Shown: one piece after another, positions 17,107 to 27,982 of the stretch
How positions within the stretch are numbered: the first letter of the stretch is position 1
Layout of the letters: each line of letters starts with the position of its first letter
Source of the DNA: Phytobacter diazotrophicus
GTDB taxonomy: Bacteria > Pseudomonadota > Gammaproteobacteria > Enterobacterales > Enterobacteriaceae
Reading direction: 5' to 3'
Assembly (NCBI GenBank): GCA_004346725.1
Contig: SMDE01000015.1
Coordinates: 62,001 to 126,000 of the forward strand
Length of the DNA stretch: 64,000 bases
Translations under genes and position numbers: made by a program
The notes under the pieces: model-generated
What the model was told of the DNA's origin: nothing
Seen by the model: only the letters and a program-made list of their open reading frames with translations
Databases searched by the model: none

Positions 17107-17655
17107 ATGAAAACGATCGAAGTTGATGATGAGCTCTACAGTTATATTGCCAGCCATACAAAGCACATTGGCGAGAGCGCATCCGACATTTTACGGCGCA
17201 TGTTGAAGTTTTCCGCCGCTTCGCAGCCAGCTGCCGCTGTTCAACTCGCGAAAGAAACCCCTGCACCTGTTACGGTTGAAGAAGTGAAACCGGCTAATAC
17301 GGCAAAAGATAAAGTCCGCGCGGTGCGTGAACTGCTGCTCTCTGACGAGTATGCAGAGCAGAAAAAGGCCGTTAATCGCTTTATGCTGGTGCTGTCTACA
17401 CTTTACTCATTAGATAAAAAAGCTTTTGCAGAATCCACTGAGTCTCTGCATGGGCGCACCCGCGTATACTTCGCGGCGGATGAACATACCCTGTTGCAAA
17501 ACGGCAATCAGACGAAGCCAAAACAGGTGCCTGATACCCCGTACTGGGTTATCACTAACACGAATACGGGTCGTAAATGCAGCATGGTGGAGCACATCAT
17601 GCAATCAATGCAATTCCCGGCGGAATTGATTGAAAAGGTTTGCGGCACAATTTAA
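17107..17655 (+). CDS. seqA: SeqA, negative modulator of replication initiation
   Basis: Binds hemimethylated GATC sites to sequester oriC and organise new DNA. It has 182 residues, one more than E. coli. The N-terminal multimerisation domain (MKTIEVDDELYSYIASHT, residues 1-35) is followed by a variable Ala/Pro/Lys linker at 38-75. The C-terminal DNA-binding domain ends with TNTGRKCSMVEHIM and the helix to KVCGTI; the conserved Asn/Arg of NTGRK contact hemimethylated GATC. It is 24 bases before pgm and likely co-transcribed with it. Confidence 0.97.
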   Translation: MKTIEVDDELYSYIASHTKHIGESASDILRRMLKFSAASQPAAAVQLAKETPAPVTVEEVKPANTAKDKVRAVRELLLSDEYAEQKKAVNRFMLVLSTLYSLDKKAFAESTESLHGRTRVYFAADEHTLLQNGNQTKPKQVPDTPYWVITNTNTGRKCSMVEHIMQSMQFPAELIEKVCGTI

Positions 17656-17679
17656 TCCTTGCATAAAAAGGACCAGGCA

Positions 17680-19320
17680 ATGGCTAACCACGAACGTGCG
17701 GGGCAACCTGCGCAACAGAGCGATTTGATTAACGTCGCCCAGCTTACTGCGCAGTACTATGTGCTGAAACCAGAAATCGGCAATGCTGAGCACGCGGTAA
17801 AATTTGGTACGTCAGGTCACCGCGGCAGCGCGGGGCGTCACAGTTTTAACGAACAACATATTCTGGCAATTGCTCAGGCTATCGCCGAAGAGCGCGCCAA
17901 AAACGGTATCACCGGTCCGTGCTATGTCGGTAAAGACACGCACGCCCTGTCTGAACCTGCCTTTATCTCTGTACTGGAAGTGCTGGCGGCGAACGGCGTT
18001 GATGTGATTGTGCAGGAAAACAATGGCTTCACGCCTACCCCTGCGGTGTCCAACGCTATTCTGGTGCACAATAAAAAAGGTGGCGCGCAGGCTGACGGTA
18101 TCGTCATTACCCCGTCACATAACCCACCGGAAGATGGCGGTATCAAATACAATCCGCCAAACGGTGGCCCGGCTGATACCAACGTGACCAAAGTGGTTGA
18201 AGATCGCGCGAACGCGCTGCTGGCTGATGGCCTGAAAGGTGTGAAACGCATTACGCTGGATGCCGCACTGGCGTCCGGCCACGTGAAAGAGCAGGATCTG
18301 GTGCAGCCGTTTATCGAAGGGCTGGCCGATATCGTCGATATGGCGGCTATCCAAAAAGCGGGCCTGAAACTGGGCGTCGATCCGCTGGGCGGTTCCGGTA
18401 TCGAATACTGGAAACGTATTGCGGCGTTCTACAAGCTTGACCTGACTATCGTTAACGATCAGGTTGATCAAACCTTCCGCTTTATGCACCTCGATAAAGA
18501 CGGCGTGATCCGCATGGACTGCTCCTCTGAGTGTGCTATGGCCGGTTTGCTGGCGCTGCGTGACAAGTTCGACCTGGCCTTTGCCAACGACCCTGACTAT
18601 GACCGTCACGGTATCGTGACGCCAGCCGGGCTGATGAATCCGAACCACTACCTGGCGGTCGCGATTAACTACCTGTTCCAGCATCGTCCGCAGTGGGGCA
18701 AAGATGTCGCCGTGGGTAAAACCCTGGTCTCTTCTGCCATGATTGACCGCGTGGTGAATGACCTGGGGCGTAAGCTGGTGGAAGTGCCGGTCGGCTTTAA
18801 ATGGTTTGTTGACGGTCTGTTTGACGGCAGTTTCGGCTTCGGCGGCGAAGAGAGCGCAGGGGCCTCCTTCCTGCGTTTCGACGGCACGCCGTGGTCTACC
18901 GATAAAGACGGTATCATCATGTGCCTGCTGGCGGCGGAAATCACCGCGGTTACGGGTAAAAACCCGCAGCAACATTACGATGAGCTGGCCGCACGTTTCG
19001 GCGCGCCGAGCTATAACCGTCTGGGTGCCAGCGCAACCTCCGCACAGAAAGCGGCATTGTCCAAACTCTCTCCGGAAATGGTCAGTGCCAGCACGCTGGC
19101 GGGGGATCCCATCACCGCACGTCTGACGGCAGCACCGGGTAACGGCGCGTCTATCGGTGGTCTGAAAGTGATGACTGACAACGGCTGGTTCGCTGCCCGT
19201 CCGTCAGGTACAGAAGACGCCTACAAAATTTACTGCGAAAGCTTCCTCGGTGAAGAACACCGTAAGCTGATTGAGAAAGAAGCGGTAGAAATTGTCAGTG
19301 AAGTGCTGAAAAACGCGTAA
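17680..19320 (+). CDS. pgm: Phosphoglucomutase
   Basis: Interconverts glucose-1-phosphate and glucose-6-phosphate in the cytoplasm, supplying UDP-glucose and glycogen synthesis. The 546 residues match E. coli Pgm. The phosphoserine is Ser146 in [12 protein letters not shown], the metal-binding loop is NDPDYDRHG near 305-313, and the sugar- and phosphate-binding motifs GGEESAG and [10 protein letters not shown] follow. The start at 17680 has AAAAGGACC upstream; an in-frame ATG at 17659 would lie only three bases past the seqA stop and adds seven residues not found in relatives. Confidence 0.97.
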   Translation: MANHERAGQPAQQSDLINVAQLTAQYYVLKPEIGNAEHAVKFGTSGHRGSAGRHSFNEQHILAIAQAIAEERAKNGITGPCYVGKDTHALSEPAFISVLEVLAANGVDVIVQENNGFTPTPAVSNAILVHNKKGGAQADGIVITPSHNPPEDGGIKYNPPNGGPADTNVTKVVEDRANALLADGLKGVKRITLDAALASGHVKEQDLVQPFIEGLADIVDMAAIQKAGLKLGVDPLGGSGIEYWKRIAAFYKLDLTIVNDQVDQTFRFMHLDKDGVIRMDCSSECAMAGLLALRDKFDLAFANDPDYDRHGIVTPAGLMNPNHYLAVAINYLFQHRPQWGKDVAVGKTLVSSAMIDRVVNDLGRKLVEVPVGFKWFVDGLFDGSFGFGGEESAGASFLRFDGTPWSTDKDGIIMCLLAAEITAVTGKNPQQHYDELAARFGAPSYNRLGASATSAQKAALSKLSPEMVSASTLAGDPITARLTAAPGNGASIGGLKVMTDNGWFAARPSGTEDAYKIYCESFLGEEHRKLIEKEAVEIVSEVLKNA

Positions 19321-19325
19321 TCCTC

Positions 19326-19354
19326 ATCAGGCCCTGTTCAGGGCCTGATTCTTT
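19326..19354 (+). terminator. Terminator between pgm and kdpE
   Basis: ATCAGGCCCTG and CAGGGCCTGAT pair around two bases and run into TCTTTT. The symmetric stem can serve the convergent kdpE end as well. Confidence 0.85.
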
Positions 19355-19355
19355 T

Positions 19356-20033
19356 CTACAGCATAAATCGATAGCCAATGCCGGTTTCTGTCAATAAATG
19401 GCGGGGACGTGCAGGATCGGCTTCCAGCTTCTGACGAAGATGGCCCATATAGATGCGTAAATAGTGACTATGCTCAACGGCGTTTGGTCCCCAGACCTGG
19501 CTTAACAACTGGCGTTGGGTCAACACCTTACCGTGGTTATTGAGTAACACAGCCAGCAGACGAAACTCGATAGGGGTAAGATGCAGCTCTTCACCCGCCC
19601 GCATAATACGGCGGTTGGCAAGATCAACCTGAATATCTGAAAAGCTCACCAGGGGGTCGCTTTGTTGCATACCCGCATTGCGGCGCAGCGCTACGCGCAG
19701 GCGCGCCTGCAATTCCCCGATACCAAAGGGTTTACTCAGATAATCGTCAGCCCCGGCATCCAGCGCGGCAATCTTGTCGCTCTCTTCGGTTCGCGCGGAT
19801 AGCACGATAACCGGAATCTGGCTCCACTGACGCAGATCGCGGATGAAATCAATGCCATCACCGTCCGGCAGGCCTAAATCGAGGATCACAAGGTCCGGTT
19901 TGCGCGTTGCGGCTTCGATAAGGCCGCGTTGCAGTGTTTCGGCTTCCCAGGCGCGCAACCCCTCGGCTTCCAGCGCAGCACGCAGAAAACGACGTATGGC
20001 CTGTTCATCTTCAACGATGAGAACGTTAATCAC
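19356..20033 (-). CDS. kdpE: KdpE response regulator
   Basis: OmpR-class response regulator that activates kdpFABC when potassium is low. The 225 residues match E. coli. The receiver domain has the acidic pocket ED at 8-9, the phosphoacceptor Asp52 (LVILDLGLPDGDG) and the conserved Lys in LSKPFG near 101. The C-terminal winged helix contains LTPIEFRLLAVLL and ends GIGYRFML. The start overlaps the kdpD stop by four bases, which suggests translational coupling with its kinase. Confidence 0.97.
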   Translation of the reverse strand: MINVLIVEDEQAIRRFLRAALEAEGLRAWEAETLQRGLIEAATRKPDLVILDLGLPDGDGIDFIRDLRQWSQIPVIVLSARTEESDKIAALDAGADDYLSKPFGIGELQARLRVALRRNAGMQQSDPLVSFSDIQVDLANRRIMRAGEELHLTPIEFRLLAVLLNNHGKVLTQRQLLSQVWGPNAVEHSHYLRIYMGHLRQKLEADPARPRHLLTETGIGYRFML

Positions 20034-22717
20034 AAATCCTCGGCTAATTCATCCAGTTGCGGTGGCGGTTCCAGCGGCAGTGTAACATAAAAACTGGCGC
20101 CGCCTTCCGGGCGGTTGGCGGCAGAAATCGTCCCGCCATGCACCTCGACAATCGCCTCGCAGATGGCCAGCCCTAAGCCCACGCCGGGAATTGCCGACTC
20201 TTTGCTGCCGCGTGCAAATTTAGCAAAAATCGCCTCTTCCTGCCCGGCGGGAATACCCGGCCCGTTATCCCACACTTCAAGTGTCAGCCGCGAATCATCA
20301 TGTCGGGCATCGATACCGATATTCGCATTATGCCCGGCGTATTTAACGGCATTTTCCAGCAAATTAATCAGTACGCGTTCAAACAACGGCCCATCGACGT
20401 GTACCAGCATCAGCGGGTCGGGGAGGTTCAGCGCAATATGGCGCTCGCCGAGACCGGGTTCGAGGGTTTTCAGCGCGCTTCCCACCACTTCTTCCAGCGT
20501 CAGCCACTCTTTTTTAAGATTAAAACCGCCGGACTGAATGCGCGCCATATCCAGCAGATTGTTCACAAGCCGGGTGGTATTGAGCACATGCTGACGAATT
20601 TCGCTGGCCTGAGGCGCGTGTTTTGACCCTTCGCTGGCGAGGTCCAGGGTCAGGATTTCAGCCTGGCCAAACAGCACGGTAAGCGGCGTGCGCAGATCGT
20701 GAGAGAGTGCCGCCAGCAGGGAGTTGCGAATGCTTTCCCGTTCACTGGCAAGGCGTGCCTGCTCTTCGCTGGTGGCGAGCGCCTGGCGCTCCAGCGCGCT
20801 GGCCACCAGCAAGGTAAAGGTTTCCAGCAGGCGCTGCTGTTCGGGGATCATCAGCAGGCGCAAGTTTGCCGGTTCCACAATCAGTAAACCGTGTGTTTTC
20901 TGTGCGCTTTTTAATGGCAAAATCTGATAGGGCACGCCGGGGAGAGTATCGGTACCGGCACCCGCCGGCTGCCCCTTATCAAAACTCCAGCGAGCGATAG
21001 CATCATCCCACGGGCTGATGCCCTGTGTCTGGGTAACGGCGACCAGTTTTCCCGAATGATCGGGCAGCAAGACCTGGCTGCGGGCATCAAATGTTGAGCG
21101 AATAAACGCCTCACTGGTTGTGGCAATATCGGCTTCACTGCGCCCGGTAGCCAGCGCTTTCGACATCTCATACAGATGGCGCGTACGCTGTTCACGGTAG
21201 CGGGCGACGCGCGCCTGATAGCGCACACCGGCGGTGAGGTTGCCGATCACCAGGCCAACCGTCAGCATCACGCCAAACGTCAGCAGATATTGCACATCGG
21301 AAACGGCCAGCGTACCGCGCGGCGCAATAAAAAAGAGATCAAAGCTGACGACATTGATCACTGTGGCAAATGCTGACGGCCAGCGGCCATACAGCAGCGC
21401 GACCACCACCACGCCAAGCAGATAGACCATCACGAGGTTGGCGGCATCAAAGGCTATCAGCCACTGCATCGCAATCAGTGTAATGGCAGCGCACAGAGCC
21501 ACGGCCACCAGACAACCTTTTAACTGGACGCGCCATTTTTCCATAAACGGACGGCTGTCGCCGGGGCGGGATGGCAGTGTGACGGGGGCGTCATCCGGCG
21601 CAATGATCACCAGATCGAGATCCGGCGCGCGGCGCGCCAGCCGGTCCGCAAAGGATTCAGCGCCAAACCAGCGTCGTTTATTGCGTCTGCCAATAAGGAT
21701 TTTGCCGAGGTTATGCTCACGCGCGTAGCGCAATATGGCTTTATCTTCTGCCGGGTCGGAGAGGGTTGCGGTTTCCGCGCCCAGCTCCTGCGCCAGGTGT
21801 AATGAGGCGAGGATCGCCCGACGCTGTTGTTCGGGCAAACGGTGCAGGGCAGGGGTTTCCACATACACCGCGTGCCAGACACTGCCCAGTTTTGCCGCAA
21901 GACGGGCAGCGGTGCGGATAAGTTTTTCGTTACCAGAACCGTGACCGACACAAAGCAGGATCGCGTCGCGCGTATGCCAGACTTTTTCATCCCCAAGACG
22001 GTCGCGCCAGGCGCGCATCTGGTCGTCAACGCGGTCGGCTGTACGGCGCAGGGCCAGTTCACGCAAGGCGATGAGGTTGCCTTTGCGAAAGAAATGCTCG
22101 ATAGCGCGTTCGGCCTGACCGCCAATATAGACTTTGCCTTCGTGCAGGCGCTGGCGTAAATCGTCTGGCGGAAGGTCGACCAGCACAATTTCGTCCGCAG
22201 CGTCAAAGAAGGGGTCGGGTACTGTTTCGCGCACCTGTACACCGGTGACGCCACTGACCACATCATTCAGACTTTCCAGATGTTGCACATTCACGGTGGT
22301 CAGCACATCGATGCCCGCTTCCAGCAGCTCTTCCACATCCTGCCAGCGTTTCGGATGACGGGAGCCAGGCGCGTTGCTGTGCGCCAGCTCGTCCATCAGT
22401 ATCAATGCCGGACGCCGCGCAAGGGCGGCGTCAAGGTCAAACTCCTGAATCAGGCGAGCGCGATGGGCAATACGCCTTGGCGGCAGCACCGCCAGCCCAT
22501 TGAGCAGGGCGGCGGTCTCTTTGCGCCCGTGGGTTTCCACCACGCCCACCAGAATATCCAGCCCCTGTGCCCGTAGCCGCTGTGCTTCCTGCAACATGGC
22601 AAACGTCTTCCCTACGCCAGCACAGGCACCGAAGAAGATTTTCAGTTTGCCACGATGATCCGTCGCCGCATGTTCCAGCAGTCTGTCGGGGTCCGGGCGC
22701 AAAGGCTCGTCTGTCAT
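20030..22717 (-). CDS. kdpD: KdpD potassium-sensing histidine kinase
   Basis: Membrane sensor kinase of 895 residues that phosphorylates KdpE under potassium limitation or osmotic stress. The cytoplasmic N-terminal KdpD domain has Walker A GACAGVGKT near 30-38 and Walker B LILMDELAHSN near 104. A universal-stress-protein-like domain occupies about 250-370. Four membrane helices fall near 400-500, then a GAF-like region. The kinase core has the phosphorylated His in LSHDLRTPLT near 673 and the ATP-binding boxes ENAVKYAG, DNGPGIP and GVGLGLAI. It starts four bases after kdpC. Confidence 0.97.
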   Translation of the reverse strand: MTDEPLRPDPDRLLEHAATDHRGKLKIFFGACAGVGKTFAMLQEAQRLRAQGLDILVGVVETHGRKETAALLNGLAVLPPRRIAHRARLIQEFDLDAALARRPALILMDELAHSNAPGSRHPKRWQDVEELLEAGIDVLTTVNVQHLESLNDVVSGVTGVQVRETVPDPFFDAADEIVLVDLPPDDLRQRLHEGKVYIGGQAERAIEHFFRKGNLIALRELALRRTADRVDDQMRAWRDRLGDEKVWHTRDAILLCVGHGSGNEKLIRTAARLAAKLGSVWHAVYVETPALHRLPEQQRRAILASLHLAQELGAETATLSDPAEDKAILRYAREHNLGKILIGRRNKRRWFGAESFADRLARRAPDLDLVIIAPDDAPVTLPSRPGDSRPFMEKWRVQLKGCLVAVALCAAITLIAMQWLIAFDAANLVMVYLLGVVVVALLYGRWPSAFATVINVVSFDLFFIAPRGTLAVSDVQYLLTFGVMLTVGLVIGNLTAGVRYQARVARYREQRTRHLYEMSKALATGRSEADIATTSEAFIRSTFDARSQVLLPDHSGKLVAVTQTQGISPWDDAIARWSFDKGQPAGAGTDTLPGVPYQILPLKSAQKTHGLLIVEPANLRLLMIPEQQRLLETFTLLVASALERQALATSEEQARLASERESIRNSLLAALSHDLRTPLTVLFGQAEILTLDLASEGSKHAPQASEIRQHVLNTTRLVNNLLDMARIQSGGFNLKKEWLTLEEVVGSALKTLEPGLGERHIALNLPDPLMLVHVDGPLFERVLINLLENAVKYAGHNANIGIDARHDDSRLTLEVWDNGPGIPAGQEEAIFAKFARGSKESAIPGVGLGLAICEAIVEVHGGTISAANRPEGGASFYVTLPLEPPPQLDELAEDL

Positions 22718-22720
22718 GAC

Positions 22721-23299
22721 TTATTTATCCTTGAGCGCATCCAGCGCCAGATTCAGTTCAACGATATTCACCACCGGCTGGCCAATAAAATCGAAAAGCG
22801 GGTGAGTGGTGTTTTGTTCTACTAACCGGGCAACGGTCTGTGCGGGCAGATTGCGTGCCTGGGCAACACGCGGGATTTGCCATTCCACAGCCTGCGGCGT
22901 CAGATTGTTGTCCAGACCGCTGGCCGATGTTGTTATCAGTTCCACCGGCACACGGGCGTCAGCCTGTGGGTTTTCCTGACGCAACTGGGCAACGCGCGCA
23001 GCCACTTCTTTATCCAGCTCCGGGTTACTGGCCGCCAGATTACTCCCACCGGACGCCATCGGATTATAAGGCGCATCGGCGGTGGCGGAAGGGCGGCCAT
23101 GAAAATATCCCGCTGCGGTGAAATTCTGCCCAATCAGGCGCGAGCCGCGAACCCCATTGTCTCCCTCACGAATAAGCGAACCGTTGGCCTGTGTCTGAAA
23201 TAACCACTGCCCCAGCGCCGTAGTAACCAGCGGGTAAAGCCCGCCGGTAATCAACGTCAGTACAATTAAGAGTACAAATGCCGGACGAATCAAAGCCAT
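22721..23299 (-). CDS. kdpC: KdpC, potassium-transporting ATPase subunit C
   Basis: Small subunit of the high-affinity KdpFABC potassium pump that raises nucleotide affinity of KdpB. It has 192 residues: a single N-terminal membrane helix at about 8-30 ([18 protein letters not shown]) and a periplasmic domain. The conserved segments [13 protein letters not shown] and [16 protein letters not shown] are present, as is the C-terminal [11 protein letters not shown]. It follows kdpB by 13 bases and precedes kdpD by three. Confidence 0.96.
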   Translation of the reverse strand: MALIRPAFVLLIVLTLITGGLYPLVTTALGQWLFQTQANGSLIREGDNGVRGSRLIGQNFTAAGYFHGRPSATADAPYNPMASGGSNLAASNPELDKEVAARVAQLRQENPQADARVPVELITTSASGLDNNLTPQAVEWQIPRVAQARNLPAQTVARLVEQNTTHPLFDFIGQPVVNIVELNLALDALKDK

Positions 23300-23312
23300 T
23301 TTTTTATCCCTC

Positions 23313-25361
23313 TTACACCAGGCCGAACAGGGTCAGCAGCAGGTCAATAATCTTGATGCCGATAAACGGCACCACCAGTCCGCCCAACCCATAAACCCAC
23401 AGATTGCGGCGCAGCATGGCGGAGGCGGTCAACGGTTTGTAGCTCACCCCTTTCAACGCCAGCGGGATCAAAAAGACAATGATCAGGGCATTGAAAATAA
23501 CCGCACTCAGAATGGCCGATGCCGGGGAGTGAAGGTGCATCACATTCAGCGCATTGAGCTGCGGGTAGGTGGCGGCAAAAGCCGCGGGGATGATGGCAAA
23601 ATATTTCGCCACGTCGTTGGCGATGCTGAATGTGGTCAACGAACCACGGGTCATCAGCATCTGCTTGCCGATATGCACCACCTCAATCAGCTTGGTGGGG
23701 TTAGAGTCCAGATCCACCATGTTGCCGGCCTCTTTCGCGGCCTGGGTCCCAGAGTTCATAGCAACCGCAACATCCGCCTGCGCCAGTGCCGGGGCGTCGT
23801 TAGTGCCATCCCCGGTCATCGCCACCAGACGGCCTTCTGACTGATACTGGCGAATCAGCGCCAGTTTTGCTTCCGGGGTTGCTTCGGCCAGGAAATCATC
23901 CACCCCGGCTTCGGCGGCGATAGCGGCGGCAGTAAGACGGTTATCCCCGGTGATCATGACCGTCTTGATGCCCATTTTTCGCAGTTGGGCGAAACGCTCT
24001 TTGATGCCGCCTTTGACGATATCCTTGAGTGAAATCACACCCAGGACACGTGCCCCTTCCGCCACCACCAGCGGTGTGGCCCCGAGACGCGCCACCTGTT
24101 CCACACGCTGCTCGACATCGGCCGGGAACTGACCGTTGTTAGCCTCAATGTGACGACGAATGGCATCCACTGAGCCTTTGCGGATCATGCGCCCTTGCAC
24201 GTTAATGCCACTCATACGGGTCTGCGCGGTAAAGGGGACAAACGTCGCCTGCAGACTTTGTACATCCCGTTCACGCAGGTTAAAGCGCTGCTTTGCCAGT
24301 ATCACAATGCTGCGGCCTTCCGGCGTTTCATCCGCCAGCGAAGAGAGTTGCGCAGCATCGGCCAGGGTTTTTTCATCCACACCGTTTGCAGGCAGGAACT
24401 CGGAGGCCTGGCGGTTACCGAGTGTGATGGTGCCGGTTTTATCCAGCAGCAGTACGTCGACATCACCTGCGGCTTCTACGGCGCGCCCGCTGGTGGCAAT
24501 CACATTGGCGCCGAGCATACGGCTCATCCCGGCGACGCCGATGGCCGACAGCAAACCGCCGATGGTGGTCGGGATCAGGCAGACCAGCAGGGCCACAAGA
24601 ACGGTGACGCTGACCGGCGTGCCGCCGTAGACCGAGAATGGCCACAGGGTGGCGGTCGCCAGCAGGAAGACAATGGTCAGTGCCACCAGCAGAATGGTCA
24701 GCGCGATCTCATTGGGCGTCTTACGGCGCTGGGCACCTTCCACCATGGCAATCATCCGGTCAAGGAAGGTTTCGCCAGGGTTAACGCTACACTGAATCAC
24801 CAGCCAGTCGGAGAGAATGCGCGTACCGCCCGTCACCGAGGCGAAATCGCCGCCGGACTCGCGGATAACCGGCGCGGACTCCCCGGTAATGGCGCTTTCA
24901 TCCACCGACGCGCCGCCCTCAATGACTTCCCCGTCGCAGGGAATAATATCGCCCGCTTCCACCAGTACCACGTCACCTTTACGCAAATCAGCGGCGGGAA
25001 TGTGGTCGATTTGTGCATCATGCTGCGGTGCGCGTAATTTGCGGGCGAAGGCCGTTTTCTTCACTCCTTTCAGGCTGTTGGCCTGCGCTTTACTGCGACC
25101 TTCCGCCAGCGCTTCTGCGAAGTTGGCGAACAGTACGGTAAACCACAGCCACAGACTGACCGCGCCGGTAAACCAGGCGCTGCCGTCGAGATACCCGCTC
25201 GCCATCGCAATCGCCAGCAGCGTGGTCAGCACGCTGCCAATCCAGACGATAAACATAACCGGATTGCGCCACTGGATATGCGGGCTCAGTTTGGTAATGG
25301 AATCAATCAGCGCCTGACGCACCAGCGTCGGTTCGAGCAGGGCCATTTGTTTGCGACTCAT
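23313..25361 (-). CDS. kdpB: KdpB, potassium-transporting P-type ATPase subunit B
   Basis: ATP-hydrolysing subunit of KdpFABC, 682 residues as in E. coli. It has the actuator motif TGES near 160-163, whose Ser is the site of inhibitory phosphorylation in E. coli. It also has the phosphorylation motif DKTGT near 307, the nucleotide-binding KGS region, and the hinge motif [11 protein letters not shown] near 515. The usual seven membrane segments can be placed. It lies between kdpA and kdpC. Confidence 0.97.
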   Translation of the reverse strand: MSRKQMALLEPTLVRQALIDSITKLSPHIQWRNPVMFIVWIGSVLTTLLAIAMASGYLDGSAWFTGAVSLWLWFTVLFANFAEALAEGRSKAQANSLKGVKKTAFARKLRAPQHDAQIDHIPAADLRKGDVVLVEAGDIIPCDGEVIEGGASVDESAITGESAPVIRESGGDFASVTGGTRILSDWLVIQCSVNPGETFLDRMIAMVEGAQRRKTPNEIALTILLVALTIVFLLATATLWPFSVYGGTPVSVTVLVALLVCLIPTTIGGLLSAIGVAGMSRMLGANVIATSGRAVEAAGDVDVLLLDKTGTITLGNRQASEFLPANGVDEKTLADAAQLSSLADETPEGRSIVILAKQRFNLRERDVQSLQATFVPFTAQTRMSGINVQGRMIRKGSVDAIRRHIEANNGQFPADVEQRVEQVARLGATPLVVAEGARVLGVISLKDIVKGGIKERFAQLRKMGIKTVMITGDNRLTAAAIAAEAGVDDFLAEATPEAKLALIRQYQSEGRLVAMTGDGTNDAPALAQADVAVAMNSGTQAAKEAGNMVDLDSNPTKLIEVVHIGKQMLMTRGSLTTFSIANDVAKYFAIIPAAFAATYPQLNALNVMHLHSPASAILSAVIFNALIIVFLIPLALKGVSYKPLTASAMLRRNLWVYGLGGLVVPFIGIKIIDLLLTLFGLV

Positions 25362-25378
25362 GACAAATACTCCGCAAA

Positions 25379-27058
25379 TCAGCGTAAAGAGAGGTATTCC
25401 GCCACCGGACCCAGGGCCAGTGCAGGAATAAAGGTCAGGGCACCAACCAGCAGTACGGTACCGATCAGCAGGCCGATAAACAGCGCGCCGTGCGTCGGAA
25501 GCGTCCCGGTACTGGCGGGCTGGATTTTCTTGTTGACCAGTGACCCGGCAATTGCCATGACCGGCACAATGATGCCGAAGCGACCAATGAACATGCAGAA
25601 CGCCAGCAGGCAGTTCCAGAACGGCGTATTCGCGCTCAGGCCAGCAAAGGCGCTGCCGTTGTTATTCGCAGCAGAGGAGACGGCATACAGCACTTCGCTA
25701 AAACCGTGGATACCCGGGTTGAGCATGCCGCTGCGTCCCGCCTCGGTCATCATTGCCAGCGCGGTGCCAATCAACACAAGGGCAGGGGTGACGAGGATCG
25801 CCAGCGCGGTCATTTTCATTTCGCGCACATCGATCTTTTTGCCGAGGTATTCCGGGGTACGGCCAATCATCAGCCCGGCAATAAACACCGCCAGCAATAC
25901 AAACAGCAACATGCCGTACAAGCCGGAGCCCACGCCGCCAAACACCACCTCGCCGATTTGCATCAGCCACATGGGCACCATCCCGCCCAGCGCGGTAAAG
26001 GAGTCATGCATGGCGTTAACGGCACCGCAGGAGGCGGATGTGGTGATGACCGCAAAAAGGCTACTGGCAAGAATGCCGAAGCGGCTCTCTTTCCCTTCCA
26101 TATTGATGGCGCTATCACCGCCTAATGTCAGGAAGTGCGGATTACCCTGCGATTCGGCCCACATGACCACGGCAACGCAAATGACGAAGATTATCGACAT
26201 CGCCCACAAAATGGCGTGTCCCTGGCGGCGATCGCTGACAGCATCACCAAAGGCGAAGCACAGCGCCGCCGGGATTAAGAAGATCGCCAGCATCTGCAGG
26301 AAGTTGGTTAACGCCGTAGGGTTTTCAAACGGGTGCGAGGAGTTGGCATTAAAGAAGCCGCCGCCGTTGGTTCCCAGCATTTTAATGGCTTCCTGCGAGG
26401 CAACAGGCCCCATCGGTAATAGCTGTTTTGCCCCTTCAAGGGAGGTAAAAGGCTGATAGGGCAGGACGTTTTGCAGAGCGCCTTGTTGAATAAAGATCAG
26501 CGCAAGGATCAGCGACAGTGGCAGCAGCACCCACAGGGTAATGCGGGTTAAATCGACCCAGGCATTTCCGAGCGTCGTCACGCTATGGCGAGAAAATGCG
26601 CGGATCAGGGCGAAAATGACCGCAATACCGGTAGCGGCGGAGAGGAAGTTTTGTACCGTGAGCCCCACCATCTGGCTGAAATAACTCAGAGTGGTTTCAC
26701 CCGAATAGGATTGCCAGTTGGTGTTGGTCACGAAACTCACGGCGGTGTTCAGCGCCAGATGCCATGACAAGCCAGGGAACTGTTGCGGGTTAAAAGGCAG
26801 GATGCCCTGCAACATCAGCATGAGGAACAACAGTACCAGCCCGAAAATGTTGAGCCACAATATCGCCATCAGATACTGGAACCAGCCCATTTCGCGGGAA
26901 TCAATCCCCATCATCCGCCATAGACCGGTTTCCAGAGTGGATACGCCAGGAAGGGAAGCGCCGACGATCATCTTCGCCAGTAACGTCCCGAGCGGGCGAG
27001 CAAGAATAAACAGGACCAGTAAAAAGCTGGCAATCAGTAAAAACGCCTGGGCTGCCAT
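25379..27058 (-). CDS. kdpA: KdpA, potassium-binding channel-like subunit
   Basis: Potassium-selective subunit of the Kdp pump, related to Trk/Ktr channels, with 559 residues. About ten membrane helices and four pore-loop repeats can be seen, including [49 protein letters not shown] and [13 protein letters not shown]. The Gly residues of these loops form the selectivity filter. The start ATG overlaps the kdpF stop (TGATG), which implies coupled translation. Confidence 0.97.
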   Translation of the reverse strand: MAAQAFLLIASFLLVLFILARPLGTLLAKMIVGASLPGVSTLETGLWRMMGIDSREMGWFQYLMAILWLNIFGLVLLFLMLMLQGILPFNPQQFPGLSWHLALNTAVSFVTNTNWQSYSGETTLSYFSQMVGLTVQNFLSAATGIAVIFALIRAFSRHSVTTLGNAWVDLTRITLWVLLPLSLILALIFIQQGALQNVLPYQPFTSLEGAKQLLPMGPVASQEAIKMLGTNGGGFFNANSSHPFENPTALTNFLQMLAIFLIPAALCFAFGDAVSDRRQGHAILWAMSIIFVICVAVVMWAESQGNPHFLTLGGDSAINMEGKESRFGILASSLFAVITTSASCGAVNAMHDSFTALGGMVPMWLMQIGEVVFGGVGSGLYGMLLFVLLAVFIAGLMIGRTPEYLGKKIDVREMKMTALAILVTPALVLIGTALAMMTEAGRSGMLNPGIHGFSEVLYAVSSAANNNGSAFAGLSANTPFWNCLLAFCMFIGRFGIIVPVMAIAGSLVNKKIQPASTGTLPTHGALFIGLLIGTVLLVGALTFIPALALGPVAEYLSLR

Positions 27059-27147
27059 CAGAAAGCCTCCGCGTTAATCAGGGCATAGACCAGATAGCCC
27101 AACAACAGGAAAACCAGCACGATGCCGGTTACGACGCCTGCACTCAC
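27058..27147 (-). CDS. kdpF: KdpF, small stabilising subunit of the Kdp pump
   Basis: A 29-residue single-helix membrane peptide ([19 protein letters not shown]) that stabilises the KdpABC complex. The start is GTG with a strong GGAGG six bases before it. The stop overlaps the kdpA start by one base. The size and sequence match E. coli KdpF closely. It is the first gene of kdpFABC. Confidence 0.93.
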   Translation of the reverse strand: MSAGVVTGIVLVFLLLGYLVYALINAEAF

Positions 27148-27227
27148 AATCCACCTCCAGGTGTTTTAGGGATTGCAGTGAGGGTAGGATTTTGCGTGCA
27201 AAGATTTCGCAAAAATCAGCCGGGCGG

Positions 27228-27250
27228 GTGTAAAAAAAATATAAAAATGA
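27228..27250 (-). promoter_or_regulatory. KdpE binding site of the kdpFABC promoter
   Basis: On the minus strand the T-rich tract ATTTTTATATTTTTTTTACA precedes CCCGCCC. It lies about 80 bases before kdpF and closely matches the KdpE operator and promoter layout of E. coli as I recall it. Confidence 0.65.
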
Positions 27251-27491
27251 ATAAAACCATATTTTAACTAATGGTTAGTATTAATTTAACTTTTATGTAA
27301 CTTAATTACGGCGTGAATGTAAATAACGCCAGAAATGGCAAAAAAAAGTGGTCGGATGAGTAGTAAAATTACAAACAAAACGGTACTATTTTAACCAGAT
27401 TCAGATGCGCCCCACAGGATCCGTCAAGGATCTCTGTCATGGGGGAACATTTTTCCGGTGAATGTTACCGGCCAACAAAGGGGAGAGAATT
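27251..27491. other. Intergenic region between the kdp promoter and ybfA
   Basis: AT-rich divergent control region. It should contain the ybfA promoter. I saw no ORF, tRNA or clear repeat in it. Confidence 0.5.
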
Positions 27492-27698
27492 ATGACCGTA
27501 TATAAAACATTTCCAGTTCATATCGTCCTGATGCGTCGCATTTTCGCCGTGCTGGCTGGCGTACTGGCATTGCCGGTAATGATGTTCTGGAAAGACCGCG
27601 CACGTTTTTACAGCTATCTGCATCGCGTCTGGGCTAAAACCAGCGATAAACCGGTTTGGATGGCTCAGGCCGAAAAAGTGACCTGCGATTTTTATTGA
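27492..27698 (+). CDS. ybfA: YbfA, small conserved membrane-associated protein
   Basis: A 68-residue protein of unknown function, conserved beside kdp in enterobacteria. Residues 14-32 ([19 protein letters not shown]) form a probable membrane helix. They are followed by a well conserved amphipathic tail ([19 protein letters not shown]). I chose the start at 27492 (GGGAGAG upstream) because it gives exactly the E. coli length. It is divergent from kdpFABC and has its own terminator. Confidence 0.88.
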   Translation: MTVYKTFPVHIVLMRRIFAVLAGVLALPVMMFWKDRARFYSYLHRVWAKTSDKPVWMAQAEKVTCDFY

Positions 27699-27719
27699 TC
27701 AATTGATTACACTCAGCAA

Positions 27720-27760
27720 TAAAAAAACCGCTACGTTTTTGACGTAGCGGTTTTTTTTTT
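27720..27760 (+). terminator. Terminator after ybfA
   Basis: AAACCGCTACG and CGTAGCGGTTT pair around a 7-base loop and are flanked by A and T runs, so it can act in both directions. Confidence 0.93.
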
Positions 27761-27982
27761 ACGTTTACAGGAGCCGCAACCCATCGGTGAAAGTCGTGAA
27801 TCCTGTGCAGGGCGATGCATGTTCATTCGTCAGATTATGTGCGTCATCCTGCTGGCGCGTTACGCTCACCCGCTACACTTAACCCACGCTGTTGTTTTGA
27901 GGCGTAAGCTCTGCTTGCACTCGCAACCTTCCTTTAACACACTATCGACATTTTCTGACGGATATCTGTTACCTGGAGAGTT